Shown: positions 52,768-61,043 of the stretch, one piece after another | Position numbering within the stretch: position 1 is the stretch's first letter | How the letters are laid out: every line of letters starts with the position of its first letter | Assembly: GCA_905479495.1 (NCBI GenBank) | Contig: CAJQMR010000005.1 | Span: forward strand, 1 to 64,000 | DNA from: an uncultured Anaerolineae bacterium | Lineage (GTDB): Bacteria; Chloroflexota; Anaerolineae; Promineifilales; Promineifilaceae | Length of the DNA: 64,000 bases | Direction of reading: 5' to 3' | Made by a program: the position numbers and the translations under genes | The notes under the pieces: model-generated | The model's input: only the letters and a program-made list of their open reading frames with translations | What the model was told of the DNA's origin: nothing | The model's database searches: none

Positions 52768-53052
52768 ACCGTCCTCCTTGATACAATCCGCAGATTACGC
52801 AGAGCTGCGCAGATTTTGAACTTTTAAGAACCAAAATCTGCGTGTATCTGCGTTCATCAGCGTCCTGTTATTTTTTGTAATTATGCGAGGGACGGCAAGT
52901 GCTTGTCCAGCGGAGGGCGGTTGGCACGAAAGTCTCTCATGCGTTAGTCATAGATGAAAACGGCCGTTTTATGGCGAATTGGTTATGAGCATTTTCCCAG
53001 AAACTGTTGGGCAAACAGAGCCACATTGGGGCAGTTTCCGGGAAAATTTAGT
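52768..53052. repeat. Spacer with stuttering ATCTGCG words
   Basis: From 52783 to 52862 the words AATCCGCAGATTACGCAG, GCTGCGCAGATT, AATCTGCGTGTATCTGCG and TTCATCAGCG repeat. The remainder (to 53052) contains one ACGGCCGT (about 52960) and no gene I can support. Confidence 0.6.
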
Positions 53053-54570
53053 TTAGGCTTGGCGGGAACGGCCGCGTGACCGCCGCCGCTTATTCTTTTT
53101 GGGTTTGTCAGATCGATCTTCCTGACGGGGGGCTTCTTCTTCCAGCGTCGCAGGCGGCGTATGCAGCGACTGTTGGTACAAATCATCCAGCAGCATGGCG
53201 ATGAGCTGAACGCCTTCTTCATCCTCGGCCAGCTCTTTGACCATGGGCACAAAACGTTGCAGTCGCTCCACTTTTAGCTTGTCGCGGTCGCGCATTTGGG
53301 CTTCCAAACGCACCGTCATCCGTTCGGCGACCACATTAGCCAGTCTCTCTTCATCGGGAGACGGCCGTTCCTCAAATTCAATGCTGTACTGCTTGGCAAT
53401 ACGCTTTAAATGCACCTGCTCCGTAAAATCGCCCACCAGGCTGATGGCCACTCCCGTCGCGCCAGCCCGTCCCGTGCGCCCGGCACGATGAATGTAAATT
53501 TCCGGATCGTCGGGCAGTTCGTATTGGAATACATGGGACAAGTCAGAAATATCGATGCCGCGTGCGGCCACATCAGTAGCAACACAGAAGCGCAGCTTGC
53601 CTTTACGCAGCTTGTCCATCACCTTTTCCCGATCTTTTTGCGCCAAATCGCCACTCAGCTCGTCGGCATTGTAGCCAAAGCGCTGCAAGACCACAGCAAT
53701 GTAGTGGACGCGCTGTTTGGTGTTACAAAAGATGATGGCTGAATCGGGATTTTCCAGCTCAATCAGCCGAACCAGCGTCCGGTCCTTTTCCATGGGAGAG
53801 ACCATCACCACCTGGTGTGAGGTATCGGCCACATGCACATGATCGCGGCTGAGGCTGAGGAAGTCTGGCTTCTCCATGAACTGGCGGGCCAGGCTGCGCA
53901 CCGTGGGCGGGAAGGTGGCGGAGAACATGCAGGTGAACACTTTTTTACCGGGCAAATATTCCTGTACCCGGCGCATGTCGGGGTAAAAACCCATGCTCAG
54001 CATCCGGTCAGCTTCATCAAAGATCAGCACTTTGAGCTTTTTCAGCGACATGGAGCCACGCAGCAAATGGTCCAACACACGCCCTGGCGTCCCCACTACC
54101 AGATGGGTACCTTCGCGCAGCGCTTTTAGCTGGGGGCCATAGCCGACGCCACCGTAAACGGCCGTTACCCGCAAACCACTATCACCAATCAACATGGTGG
54201 CCTCATCGACCACCTGCTTAGCCAGCTCCCGTGTGGGTACCAGCACCAGCGCCTGGGTGTCGTCCTGGTGGCGGTTCACCAGCTCCATGATGGGCATGAT
54301 GAAGGCCCCCGTTTTGCCACTGCCGGTACGCGCCTGCACCATCAACGGCCGTCCCGCAAAAATATAGGGCATCGCTTTCGACTGTACGGGCGTCAGGCTA
54401 GTCCAACCGGCACGGGCCACGGCTTCACTCAGACGCGGCGGCAAATGCTCCAACCGCACCGACGGCAGGCTGTCTTCTGGTTCTTCAATTTCGTCTTCTG
54501 GTTCCAGATGGGTGGCGTTTGGCTCGTTAATTTCTTCTTCTGCTTGTTCGATTGTTTCTGTTTCACTCAT
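53053..54570 (-). CDS. DEAD-box RNA helicase
   Basis: 505 residues. A short acidic N-terminus (TETIEQAEEEINEPN), Q motif (LSEAVARAGWTSLTPVQSKAMP), Walker A ARTGSGKT, PTRELAKQV, FDEADRMLSMGF, SATFPPTV, IIFCNTKQRVHYIA and HRAGRTGRAG. The C-terminus is basic (KPKKNKRRRSRGRSRQA), probably an RNA-binding tail. It resembles CshA/RhlE-type cold-shock or RNA-decay helicases. ATG at 54570 is preferred; TTG 54585 is in frame. A stuttering spacer precedes it. Confidence 0.93.
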   Translation of the reverse strand: MSETETIEQAEEEINEPNATHLEPEDEIEEPEDSLPSVRLEHLPPRLSEAVARAGWTSLTPVQSKAMPYIFAGRPLMVQARTGSGKTGAFIMPIMELVNRHQDDTQALVLVPTRELAKQVVDEATMLIGDSGLRVTAVYGGVGYGPQLKALREGTHLVVGTPGRVLDHLLRGSMSLKKLKVLIFDEADRMLSMGFYPDMRRVQEYLPGKKVFTCMFSATFPPTVRSLARQFMEKPDFLSLSRDHVHVADTSHQVVMVSPMEKDRTLVRLIELENPDSAIIFCNTKQRVHYIAVVLQRFGYNADELSGDLAQKDREKVMDKLRKGKLRFCVATDVAARGIDISDLSHVFQYELPDDPEIYIHRAGRTGRAGATGVAISLVGDFTEQVHLKRIAKQYSIEFEERPSPDEERLANVVAERMTVRLEAQMRDRDKLKVERLQRFVPMVKELAEDEEGVQLIAMLLDDLYQQSLHTPPATLEEEAPRQEDRSDKPKKNKRRRSRGRSRQA

Positions 54571-54663
54571 TGATTTTTTCTGCAAATTGCTTCGTTCCTA
54601 TTTGGCAACTTTTAGGGGTTGTCCAGACAAAAAAGGCAATAAGCCCTCATAATATTTTGTTTT

Positions 54664-54735
54664 GCCACAGAGACCACAGAACTTTTAGAGAAAAAATCTG
54701 TGCTGCGGGATTTTTCTTGTTTCGATCTGTGAGTC
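54664..54735. repeat. Stuttering spacer (CCACAGAG / AATCTGTG words)
   Basis: GCCACAGAGACCACAGAAC, TTTTAGAGAAAAAATCTGTGCTGCGG, GATCTGTGAG: word iteration in the gap between the helicase and DDAH-like genes. Confidence 0.6.
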
Positions 54736-54765
54736 TAGCGCAAAACGGCCGTTTCCGCACCTTCT

Positions 54766-55629
54766 TTAATCTCTGTGCAGGGGCAGGCTGCAACAGCGAA
54801 ACGATCCCCCCGTCTTGGGCGGATCGTCGAAGGGCAGCTCAATCACCTCTAACCCGCGACGCCGCATCTCGGCATTTACCCGGCTGGCGCGGGTGCGGGC
54901 AATTACCTGCCTGGGTGAAAGGGAAAGGACATTGGTGGCCAAAATTTGCTGCTCCGCCTTTGTCACCTCGATGAGATCGTACTGTTCCGCAATGGCGGCT
55001 GGCATCTGGGTCAGCCCATCAGGGTAAACAAGGGCACTGCGCTGACCCACGGGCACAAAGCTGCAATCCAGGTGCAGCACATTTTCACCATCAGCCAGCT
55101 GCTTGAGCGGCACGGGAACCACCTCAAAGTGAGGAAAGCGGCTGGCGAGATAGGCTGCCCCTTCTGGTCCGGTGCGCTGGCTAAGACCAACAAAGATACG
55201 GCCGTTATCCACAATCACATCGCCCCCTTCCACCACAATATCATCCGGCACTTTGATCACCCGCTGGGTCCCCATTTGGTCCAAAATCGGCAGCAAGCCC
55301 AACCACTCATCGCGGCGACTCTCTCGCGCCATTTGGGTGACCACAAACGTGTCGCCAATCACCACGCCGATGTCGCGCGTCATTAGCTGGTCCGGTACGC
55401 TGTCCAGCGGCTCTGGCTGTAATACTTCTACACCGTGACTGGCCAGCGTTTGCTTAAAATCACCCAGTTCGGCCATCACCCGCTCCCGCGTAGGACGGTC
55501 AGGGGCAAAATAATATTGCTTTTGGGTTTCGTTGATAATCGCGGGCGGGATTTTGTGAAAATTGTCAGGATAGCCAATGATAACAGACCGCAAACGGCCG
55601 GTTTCTGACGTGACGCAAAGGGTGTGCAT
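54766..55629 (-). CDS. Arginine deiminase / dimethylarginine dimethylaminohydrolase-like enzyme
   Basis: 287 residues of the amidinotransferase-like (pentein) fold. TRDIGVVIGDTFVV, VEGGDVIVDNGRIFVG, LHLDCSFVPVG (catalytic His/Asp) and the C-terminal GGSFRCCSLPLHR, where one Cys is the nucleophile. The short length and absence of an arginine-deiminase insertion favour a DDAH-type hydrolase, but the substrate is not certain. Monocistronic, between a stuttering spacer and the palindrome family C copy. Confidence 0.87.
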   Translation of the reverse strand: MHTLCVTSETGRLRSVIIGYPDNFHKIPPAIINETQKQYYFAPDRPTRERVMAELGDFKQTLASHGVEVLQPEPLDSVPDQLMTRDIGVVIGDTFVVTQMARESRRDEWLGLLPILDQMGTQRVIKVPDDIVVEGGDVIVDNGRIFVGLSQRTGPEGAAYLASRFPHFEVVPVPLKQLADGENVLHLDCSFVPVGQRSALVYPDGLTQMPAAIAEQYDLIEVTKAEQQILATNVLSLSPRQVIARTRASRVNAEMRRRGLEVIELPFDDPPKTGGSFRCCSLPLHRD

Positions 55630-55724
55630 GACGGGTTGCCTCCAGGTTGTTCAGTGAGTTGTGGGTGTCGTAAATCCGTACAATATGATAAGGAGACGGA
55701 AACGGCCGTCAAGTAGCTATTCCT

Positions 55725-55739
55725 AGGACTGGCAGTCCT
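55725..55739. repeat. Short palindrome AGGACTGGCAGTCCT (family C)
   Basis: Perfect 6-base arms AGGACT/AGTCCT around GGC. The core matches the larger palindrome at 39318-39377. It lies in the gap between the DDAH-like gene and a membrane-protein gene. Confidence 0.6.
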
Positions 55740-55742
55740 TGG

Positions 55743-56453
55743 CTATACTGTTTGCCAGGCGCAAAAGAGCAGCAGCCCTAAATAAGAAACCGTTGCCAAC
55801 AACGACGGCCGTTTGACCAAAAACCAGACTCGGGGCGGGACAAACAGCAGAACCAGCAGCACAAACACACCAATCATGCCCAGCCAGCCGCTGAACAATT
55901 GCGTAGATTGCAGAACGGCCGTTCCCAGCAGCAGCATGCCGTTCACCCCCAACAAACCCAACAGCGCTAGCCCACTGTAGTTGCGCGACGTTTCTTCAAT
56001 GGTCACCCGCACCGAGGCGCTAAGCACCAGCACGTAAAACAGCGACGCCGCAATCCACGCTCCTGGGCCATAGACAAAAAACGCCGAAGATTCCCCCGCG
56101 CCCAAGATGCGATCATCGGCTACGAAGATGGAGTCCCAGTAGCCCAGCTGCTGCAAGATCAGTATCGCTAATGCCAGGGCAAAAAAGATGGCCAGCAGGC
56201 GCATGGTGAGCGTTTTTGTCAGCCAGGTGGGCAGGCGAGAAACGCGTTCAGCATCGGCGGCGGGTTCCAGTTTGCGAATGAGGTAAACGGCCGTACAGTA
56301 CACCACAAATGCCACGCTAAGAATCAACACATTAATGGTCGATGGCTCCGCAAACAGCGTCGCGAGCGTCGGCAGCAGCAAGATGAGTCCAGCTGCTCCA
56401 GCCGCATCTGCCAGCAGTGGTAAAATTGTTATAAATCGTTGTTTTTGTTTCAA
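55743..56453 (-). CDS. Polytopic membrane protein of unknown function
   Basis: 236 residues with about seven hydrophobic helices (for example LLPTLATLFAEPSTINVLILSVAFVVY; MRLLAIFFALALAILILQQLGYW; ALLGLLGVNGMLLLGTAVL). No motif recognised. Translation probably begins at ATG 56453. It is divergent from the zinc-ribbon genes across a 224-base stuttering spacer. Confidence 0.75.
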   Translation of the reverse strand: MKQKQRFITILPLLADAAGAAGLILLLPTLATLFAEPSTINVLILSVAFVVYCTAVYLIRKLEPAADAERVSRLPTWLTKTLTMRLLAIFFALALAILILQQLGYWDSIFVADDRILGAGESSAFFVYGPGAWIAASLFYVLVLSASVRVTIEETSRNYSGLALLGLLGVNGMLLLGTAVLQSTQLFSGWLGMIGVFVLLVLLFVPPRVWFLVKRPSLLATVSYLGLLLFCAWQTV

Positions 56454-56677
56454 AGATGTCCTCTCAATTTAGCGGTGATCTTATCAGAAACCTGGAAAAA
56501 GCAATCACGAATATGACGAATGAACGAATAACACGAATCAGTACCAGATTATTCGTTTCATTCGTCAATTCGTCCCATTCGTGATAAATCTTGCCAACGG
56601 CACAACGATCCACTAATCTTTAAACCGAAATCTGCGCAAATCTGCGTAATCTGCGGATTTTACAACAAGGACAACGC
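56454..56677. repeat. Stuttering spacer with two word families (ATTCGT and ATCTGCG)
   Basis: 56510-56590 repeats GACGAATGAACGAATAACACG, ATTCGTTTCATTCGTCAATTCG and CCCATTCGTG; 56625-56660 repeats AATCTGCGCAAATCTGCG and TAATCTGCGG. Two different word sets lie side by side in one divergent spacer. No gene or clear promoter. Confidence 0.7.
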
Positions 56678-57985
56678 ATGAGTGAGTCGTTCCCCCCAAC
56701 TGGATTTGTTAAAACGAAATCGGCCATGCCGGGCATTGAGGTGTACATGCCGCGCCCACCAGAAGAAGACGGCCGTGAGGTCGTCGATTTTCGCTGTCCC
56801 CACTGTGATGGGGCCACCGCCTACAGCACCGACGATGGCGGCCTCACCTGCTCCTTCTGTGGCTACCATGAAGCACCTCAGGTTGAAGTGGTCGGCAAAG
56901 GTGCCCAGGAATTTGAGTTCACCGTGGAAACGGTGGAGCGATCTACCAATGGCTGGGGCGAAGAGCGCAAGGAGTTGGTCTGCAATAGCTGCGCCAGCCA
57001 CATCACCCTTTCCACGGAGATGCTCAGCCACACCTGCCCCTTTTGCGGTTCTAACGCCGTGGTGCAAACCCGCGCGCCACAAGACGTGCTGCGTCCGCGC
57101 TTTTTGGTGCCGTTTGCCACCACCACCGAAGATTGTCGTAAGCAAACGGCCAAATGGCTGCAAAACAATTGGATGCTGCCCAAAGATTTGCAAAGTCTAG
57201 CCCGCACCACGGAGTACACCCCTATCTACATTCCCTTTTGGACCTTTGACGCCCGCACCACGGCCAGCTGGCGCGCCGAAGTGTACAACACAAACGCCAA
57301 ACGCCGCCGCCATTCTGCGCCCAACTGGAAGTGGGAACGCCACTTCCTGCTCAAGCTGGGCGACGGAGACGAGGTGTGGGATTGGGAATCCGGTGCGGTA
57401 AGCCTGTTCACCGATGATATGCTCGTCAGCGGCAGCAGCCAGCTGAGTCTGACACTGTTGAGCCAACTGGGCGGCTACCAGCTGGGTGATTTGGTGCCCT
57501 ACACCGCCACTTTTCTGGCAGGCCTTTCCGCCCAGGCGTATGAGGTGGACCTGGAAACGGCCTGGGAACACGCCCGCAGACTAATGCGGGCCCGCACCAA
57601 GGAAGCGTGCCAGAAGCAGGCCAGCGCCCAAAACATGCGCAACTTCAGCATGAACCTGGACTTCAGCGAGGAGAGCTGGCGCTATATTTTGCTGCCGCTT
57701 TACCTGGCCACCTACCGTTACGGCGACAAAGTTTTCCAGGTGATGGTCAATGGGCAGACTGGCGTTATTGCCGGGCAACGACCCGTAGATTGGCGAAAGG
57801 TGGGCTGGATATTGGCTGGGGCATTTTTACCGGCGCTGCTGTTTGCCTTGATTGCGGCCGTTTTATTAGGCAACAATGACGACATCGGCGTTCTGTTTGG
57901 CCTGCTGGCAGGTCTCAGCCTCATTCGCTGGCTGTTTTTTGTGTTTAATACGCTGCGTAAAGCGGGCAAAATGGCCAAGGGATAG
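56678..57985 (+). CDS. Double zinc-ribbon membrane-anchored protein, first paralogue
   Basis: 435 residues. Two zinc ribbons: CPHCDGATAYSTDDGGLTCSFCG (about residues 40-62) and CNSCASHITLSTEMLSHTCPFCGS (about 99-122). A region of about 200 residues follows (FVPFATTTEDCRKQTAKWLQNNW, YTPIYIPFWTFDARTTASWRAEV). Two membrane helices near the C-terminus (about 368-415) precede a basic tail. No enzyme motif. YIPFWTFDA and the C-terminal helices recur in the next gene, so the pair are paralogues. Function unknown. Confidence 0.82.
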   Translation: MSESFPPTGFVKTKSAMPGIEVYMPRPPEEDGREVVDFRCPHCDGATAYSTDDGGLTCSFCGYHEAPQVEVVGKGAQEFEFTVETVERSTNGWGEERKELVCNSCASHITLSTEMLSHTCPFCGSNAVVQTRAPQDVLRPRFLVPFATTTEDCRKQTAKWLQNNWMLPKDLQSLARTTEYTPIYIPFWTFDARTTASWRAEVYNTNAKRRRHSAPNWKWERHFLLKLGDGDEVWDWESGAVSLFTDDMLVSGSSQLSLTLLSQLGGYQLGDLVPYTATFLAGLSAQAYEVDLETAWEHARRLMRARTKEACQKQASAQNMRNFSMNLDFSEESWRYILLPLYLATYRYGDKVFQVMVNGQTGVIAGQRPVDWRKVGWILAGAFLPALLFALIAAVLLGNNDDIGVLFGLLAGLSLIRWLFFVFNTLRKAGKMAKG

Positions 57986-58026
57986 AATGGTTAATTGTTA
58001 ATGGCCAATGGTTAATGGTTAAGTTG
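57986..58026. repeat. Stuttering spacer (GTTAATGG words) between the paralogues
   Basis: TGGTTAATTGTTAATGGCCAATGG, TTAATGGTTAAG. It runs into the start region of the second paralogue, which is why the start there is uncertain. Confidence 0.6.
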
Positions 58027-59142
58027 ATGGATGAAGTTGAATTAACTCAAAACGGAAACTGGATTGAAGTGTGGGGAGCAGATTGGGTGCTGGAGGGGTG
58101 CGCCAGCTGCAACGGGGTGTTTGTGCTGCCACCACAGAAAGTGAGCCAGCGCTGCCCCTTTTGCGGGCAAGCAGCATTGGCCCAAATGGACCCCTCAGAT
58201 GACCGGCCCATCTACACTCAGCCGCCAGAATTGGTGGTGCCGTTCCGCACGGCGGAGGACCGGCTGCGTGCCAGCGTGGGTAAGTTTGCCAAAAGCATCT
58301 GGCTGGCTCCAGCCGATCTTAATGAAAATGCGCTGCTGAGCCGAATGCAGCCCGTTTACCTGCCAATGTGGCTGGTCGATGCCCAGGTGCAGGGCGAATG
58401 GCAGGCGGAGATGGGCTTCGACTATGAAATTGTGAGCCATCGGGAAGAATACCAGCACAATAACTGGCAGACAGAGCGCGTGAAGGAGAAACGAGTGCGC
58501 TGGGAGCAGCGCCTGGGTCGGCTCAATCGCCAGTACGAAAACCAATCTGCCCCGGCTCTGGATGAACAAGAGCAGGTAGAAGCGAAAATCGGCCGTTTTA
58601 ACCTGAAAGAAGCCAAGCCGTTCCAGCAAGATGACCTGACAAACGCGATTGCCCATCTGCCCAACCGCCCGCCGGAGGATGCCTGGAATGAGGCGGTGGT
58701 TGGTTTAAAAACGGCCGTTACCCAAGATTGTCGGCTGGCCAGCGAAGCAGACCACACGCGTGGCTTCAAATGGTCGCCCCAATTTGCCAACCAGCAGTGG
58801 ACCCAACTGCTGCTGCCCATCTACACCAGCTACTACCTGGATGATGAAAACCAGGTTCGAATGGTGCTGCTGCATGGTCAGACGGGCAAACTGTATGGTG
58901 TGCTTCGTGCCTCCACAAAGCGAGCTTACCGTATAACAAATATGATGCTAAAGGCCGCATCCGTATTTCTGGGAATCGCGACGGTGCTGTTTCTAGTAGA
59001 CCTCTTGGGAGCAGAGGGAGCGGAATCCTGGATAACTCTAGCGCTCTTACTGATGGTTGGTCTTGGCGTAGCGGCCTTCTTGCCCGTGCTTTACGCTTTG
59101 ATCGTAAACGCCACCCAGCGGACAAAAGAGAGAGAAAAATAG
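58027..59142 (+). CDS. Zinc-ribbon membrane-anchored protein, second paralogue
   Basis: 371 residues from ATG 58027 (an ATG at 58015 lies in the repeat). It has one zinc ribbon, CASCNGVFVLPPQKVSQRCPFCGQ, then VPFRTAEDRLRASVGKFAKSIWLAPADLN, YLPMWLVDAQVQGEWQAE, a coiled-coil stretch, WTQLLLPIYTSYYLDDENQVRMVLLHGQTGKLYG and two C-terminal helices. These match the first paralogue in order. It is probably an expressed pair. Unknown role. Confidence 0.82.
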   Translation: MDEVELTQNGNWIEVWGADWVLEGCASCNGVFVLPPQKVSQRCPFCGQAALAQMDPSDDRPIYTQPPELVVPFRTAEDRLRASVGKFAKSIWLAPADLNENALLSRMQPVYLPMWLVDAQVQGEWQAEMGFDYEIVSHREEYQHNNWQTERVKEKRVRWEQRLGRLNRQYENQSAPALDEQEQVEAKIGRFNLKEAKPFQQDDLTNAIAHLPNRPPEDAWNEAVVGLKTAVTQDCRLASEADHTRGFKWSPQFANQQWTQLLLPIYTSYYLDDENQVRMVLLHGQTGKLYGVLRASTKRAYRITNMMLKAASVFLGIATVLFLVDLLGAEGAESWITLALLLMVGLGVAAFLPVLYALIVNATQRTKEREK

Positions 59143-59193
59143 AGCAGCCTCCATTGCCGACAACTGGCCGCTGAGGCTGCAGATGCGGCCAGT

Positions 59194-60075
59194 TTAAGCA
59201 GTTACAGGCTGTTTCATGGTGCGGCGTGTTAGCTGCATGACCTTTTCAATACTTTCCCAATCGTGCGTATAAGCGGATGAATCTACGATGTGCTCTGGAT
59301 CGTCAAAATATTTGCCAGTTGTCTGGGCCACATCCGGCGAGAGCGCCAGGTATGTGTAGGTTTTGGCCATTTCCTCAGGGGTGATGGAAAACCGGCTCTT
59401 GAGGGAGTACATTTTGCGCAGCAACGTGGGTAAATGGGGGTAGCGTTCGTCCACATCAATCTGCACATTGGTCACGCGAATTGCGTTCGCGGTAACGGCC
59501 GTTTCCCCCAACATCTTCGCCAACCAATACGTATACATCACCTGCGCCTGCTTGGATTGATAATACGCTTTTTGCACGCTGAACTTTCGCTCCCGAAACT
59601 CTGGATCGTCTAAATCCACTTTAAGGAAAGGATACGTCACCAATCCCTTGGAGGAGATGGTGATGATGCGCCCCTGTTCGCTGCGTTTGAGCGCGTCTAG
59701 CAGCAAATCCGTCAACAAAACGGGGCCAACGTGATTGGTTGCCCAAATTTTTTCCACGCCTTCTTCCGTAAAGGCAATCTGCTTTTGGCGAATATCGAAA
59801 GCGGCCGCATTCTGAATCAGCACGTCAAGCACCTCATAGCGGGCCAAAAAAGCCTGGGCAAAGGCCCGAATGGATGATTGCAGCGACATATCGACGATCA
59901 TCAGCTCGACATCTTCATTGTTAGCCTGCTGGCGAATGTCGGCCAGGGCCGCTGCGCCGCGCTGCTGGCTGCGGCAAGCGATAATGACTTTGTGCCTTTG
60001 TTGCGCTATTTGAATAGCAGCCGCTTTGCCAATGCCAGAATTGCCGCCAGTGATGATGCATACTTTTTGTTTCAT
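59194..60075 (-). CDS. Short-chain dehydrogenase/reductase
   Basis: 293 residues. CIITGGNSGIGKAAAIQIAQQ (cofactor loop), MIVDMSLQSSIRAF, LIQNAAAFDIR (NNAG-like QNAA), IITISSKG, and YYQSKQAQVMYTYW (YxxxK). It resembles retinol-dehydrogenase/WW-domain-oxidoreductase-like SDRs. Downstream of a TetR gene on the same strand with a gap of 75 bases, so it may be the regulated target. Substrate unknown. Confidence 0.88.
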   Translation of the reverse strand: MKQKVCIITGGNSGIGKAAAIQIAQQRHKVIIACRSQQRGAAALADIRQQANNEDVELMIVDMSLQSSIRAFAQAFLARYEVLDVLIQNAAAFDIRQKQIAFTEEGVEKIWATNHVGPVLLTDLLLDALKRSEQGRIITISSKGLVTYPFLKVDLDDPEFRERKFSVQKAYYQSKQAQVMYTYWLAKMLGETAVTANAIRVTNVQIDVDERYPHLPTLLRKMYSLKSRFSITPEEMAKTYTYLALSPDVAQTTGKYFDDPEHIVDSSAYTHDWESIEKVMQLTRRTMKQPVTA

Positions 60076-60150
60076 GTTGCTTGTTCCTTATTTATTTCTC
60101 CGGAAACTGCCATTCAAGGACTTGAACCATTTTGAAGTTTCTGGGGAAAT

Positions 60151-60792
60151 TCATGCCGTTCCCATGCCTCTTTCTAAAATATGGAGAACCTGGTCAAATA
60201 ATCTTTCTGCTTCGGGTGTTTCAAAGAGGGAACGGCCGTCTTCCAACACACCCCTATCTTGCAAACGGTTAAGCAAATAGCTGCCTAATTCTGAAAAAAT
60301 CGCGCTGAACAGAAACGCCGCCAAATCGGGATCAATTTCCGGAGAAATGTCACCCATTACCTGACCTTGTTCCACCAGCTGCCGGAAGAAAACGGTCGCA
60401 CCCACCCGCGCCTGTTCCTGCATTTCCACAGGCAGCGCACCGCTGCGCACCGCCCGGTAGCCAATCTGGCTCAGCTGGGGCCGGGCCAGCTCAAACTTGA
60501 TCCCGGCGGCACTGAGCCAGCGAATATAGGCAAAGGTGCCCATCTGCGGATCGGGCGGATTGTCGCCTAAAAACTGCGCCTTAGCTTCCGCACCCAGCGT
60601 CAGCAGATAGGTGTATAAATCTTCCTTGTTCTCGAAGTATTGGTAAAAGCTGCCTTTGGCAATGCCCGCCTGGGCCACGATGCGCGAAATCGAGGCACTG
60701 TCGTAATCATTTTCGGAAAACTCAGCCAGGGCCAGGTCGATGATGCGCTGCCGTTTTTCATCTGGCAGATTAAAAAAAGTGTCTTTGGGCAT
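60151..60792 (-). CDS. TetR/AcrR family transcriptional regulator
   Basis: 213 residues. N-terminal TetR HTH: FFNLPDEKRQRIIDLALAEFSENDYDSASISRIVAQAGIAKGSFYQYFENKEDLYTYLL. The C-terminal ligand domain is all-helical. Two operator-like inverted repeats sit immediately upstream (60818-60847). It probably represses itself and the following SDR gene. An inducer cannot be deduced. Confidence 0.93.
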   Translation of the reverse strand: MPKDTFFNLPDEKRQRIIDLALAEFSENDYDSASISRIVAQAGIAKGSFYQYFENKEDLYTYLLTLGAEAKAQFLGDNPPDPQMGTFAYIRWLSAAGIKFELARPQLSQIGYRAVRSGALPVEMQEQARVGATVFFRQLVEQGQVMGDISPEIDPDLAAFLFSAIFSELGSYLLNRLQDRGVLEDGRSLFETPEAERLFDQVLHILERGMGTA

Positions 60793-60817
60793 CTGTTTTT
60801 GTTCCTAAATCCTTATA

Positions 60818-60847
60818 TGACCGACCAGTCATATGACCAATCGGTCA
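60818..60847 (-). promoter_or_regulatory. Tandem TetR operators
   Basis: TGACCGACCAGTCA (60818-60831) and TGACCAATCGGTCA (60834-60847), two inverted repeats of consensus TGACCNNNNNGTCA, 16 bases centre to centre. They lie directly upstream of the tetR start. Confidence 0.85.
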
Positions 60848-60951
60848 CATTATACAAAACGGCCGTTTCCCTGTCAATCCCCATACCCCAAAAGCAATCA
60901 GCCAGATGTCACTCGGTGCCTGTGACATTTGTCAACAGTTGCTTAATTTCA

Positions 60952-60980
60952 TTGACGCTCCAAATTTGAGTTTGTATAAT
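60952..60980 (+). promoter_or_regulatory. Promoter of the HTH regulator gene
   Basis: TTGACG (60952-60957), a 17-base spacer, TATAAT (60975-60980). A direct repeat CATAGATTT (60993-61001, 61003-61011), spaced 10 bases, follows in the 5' UTR. TGACATTTGTCA (about 60923-60934) is a palindrome just upstream. Confidence 0.75.
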
Positions 60981-61043
60981 CCCCCTCAGTTACATAGATT
61001 TGCATAGATTTTTACTATTTTACGATGGTTTTAGGCACTTTTT

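Noticed and set aside
56682..57200. 172-codon frame inside the first zinc-ribbon gene
   Set aside because: It is an overlapping frame rich in Arg, Pro and Ser with no motif; the other frame has clear zinc ribbons.
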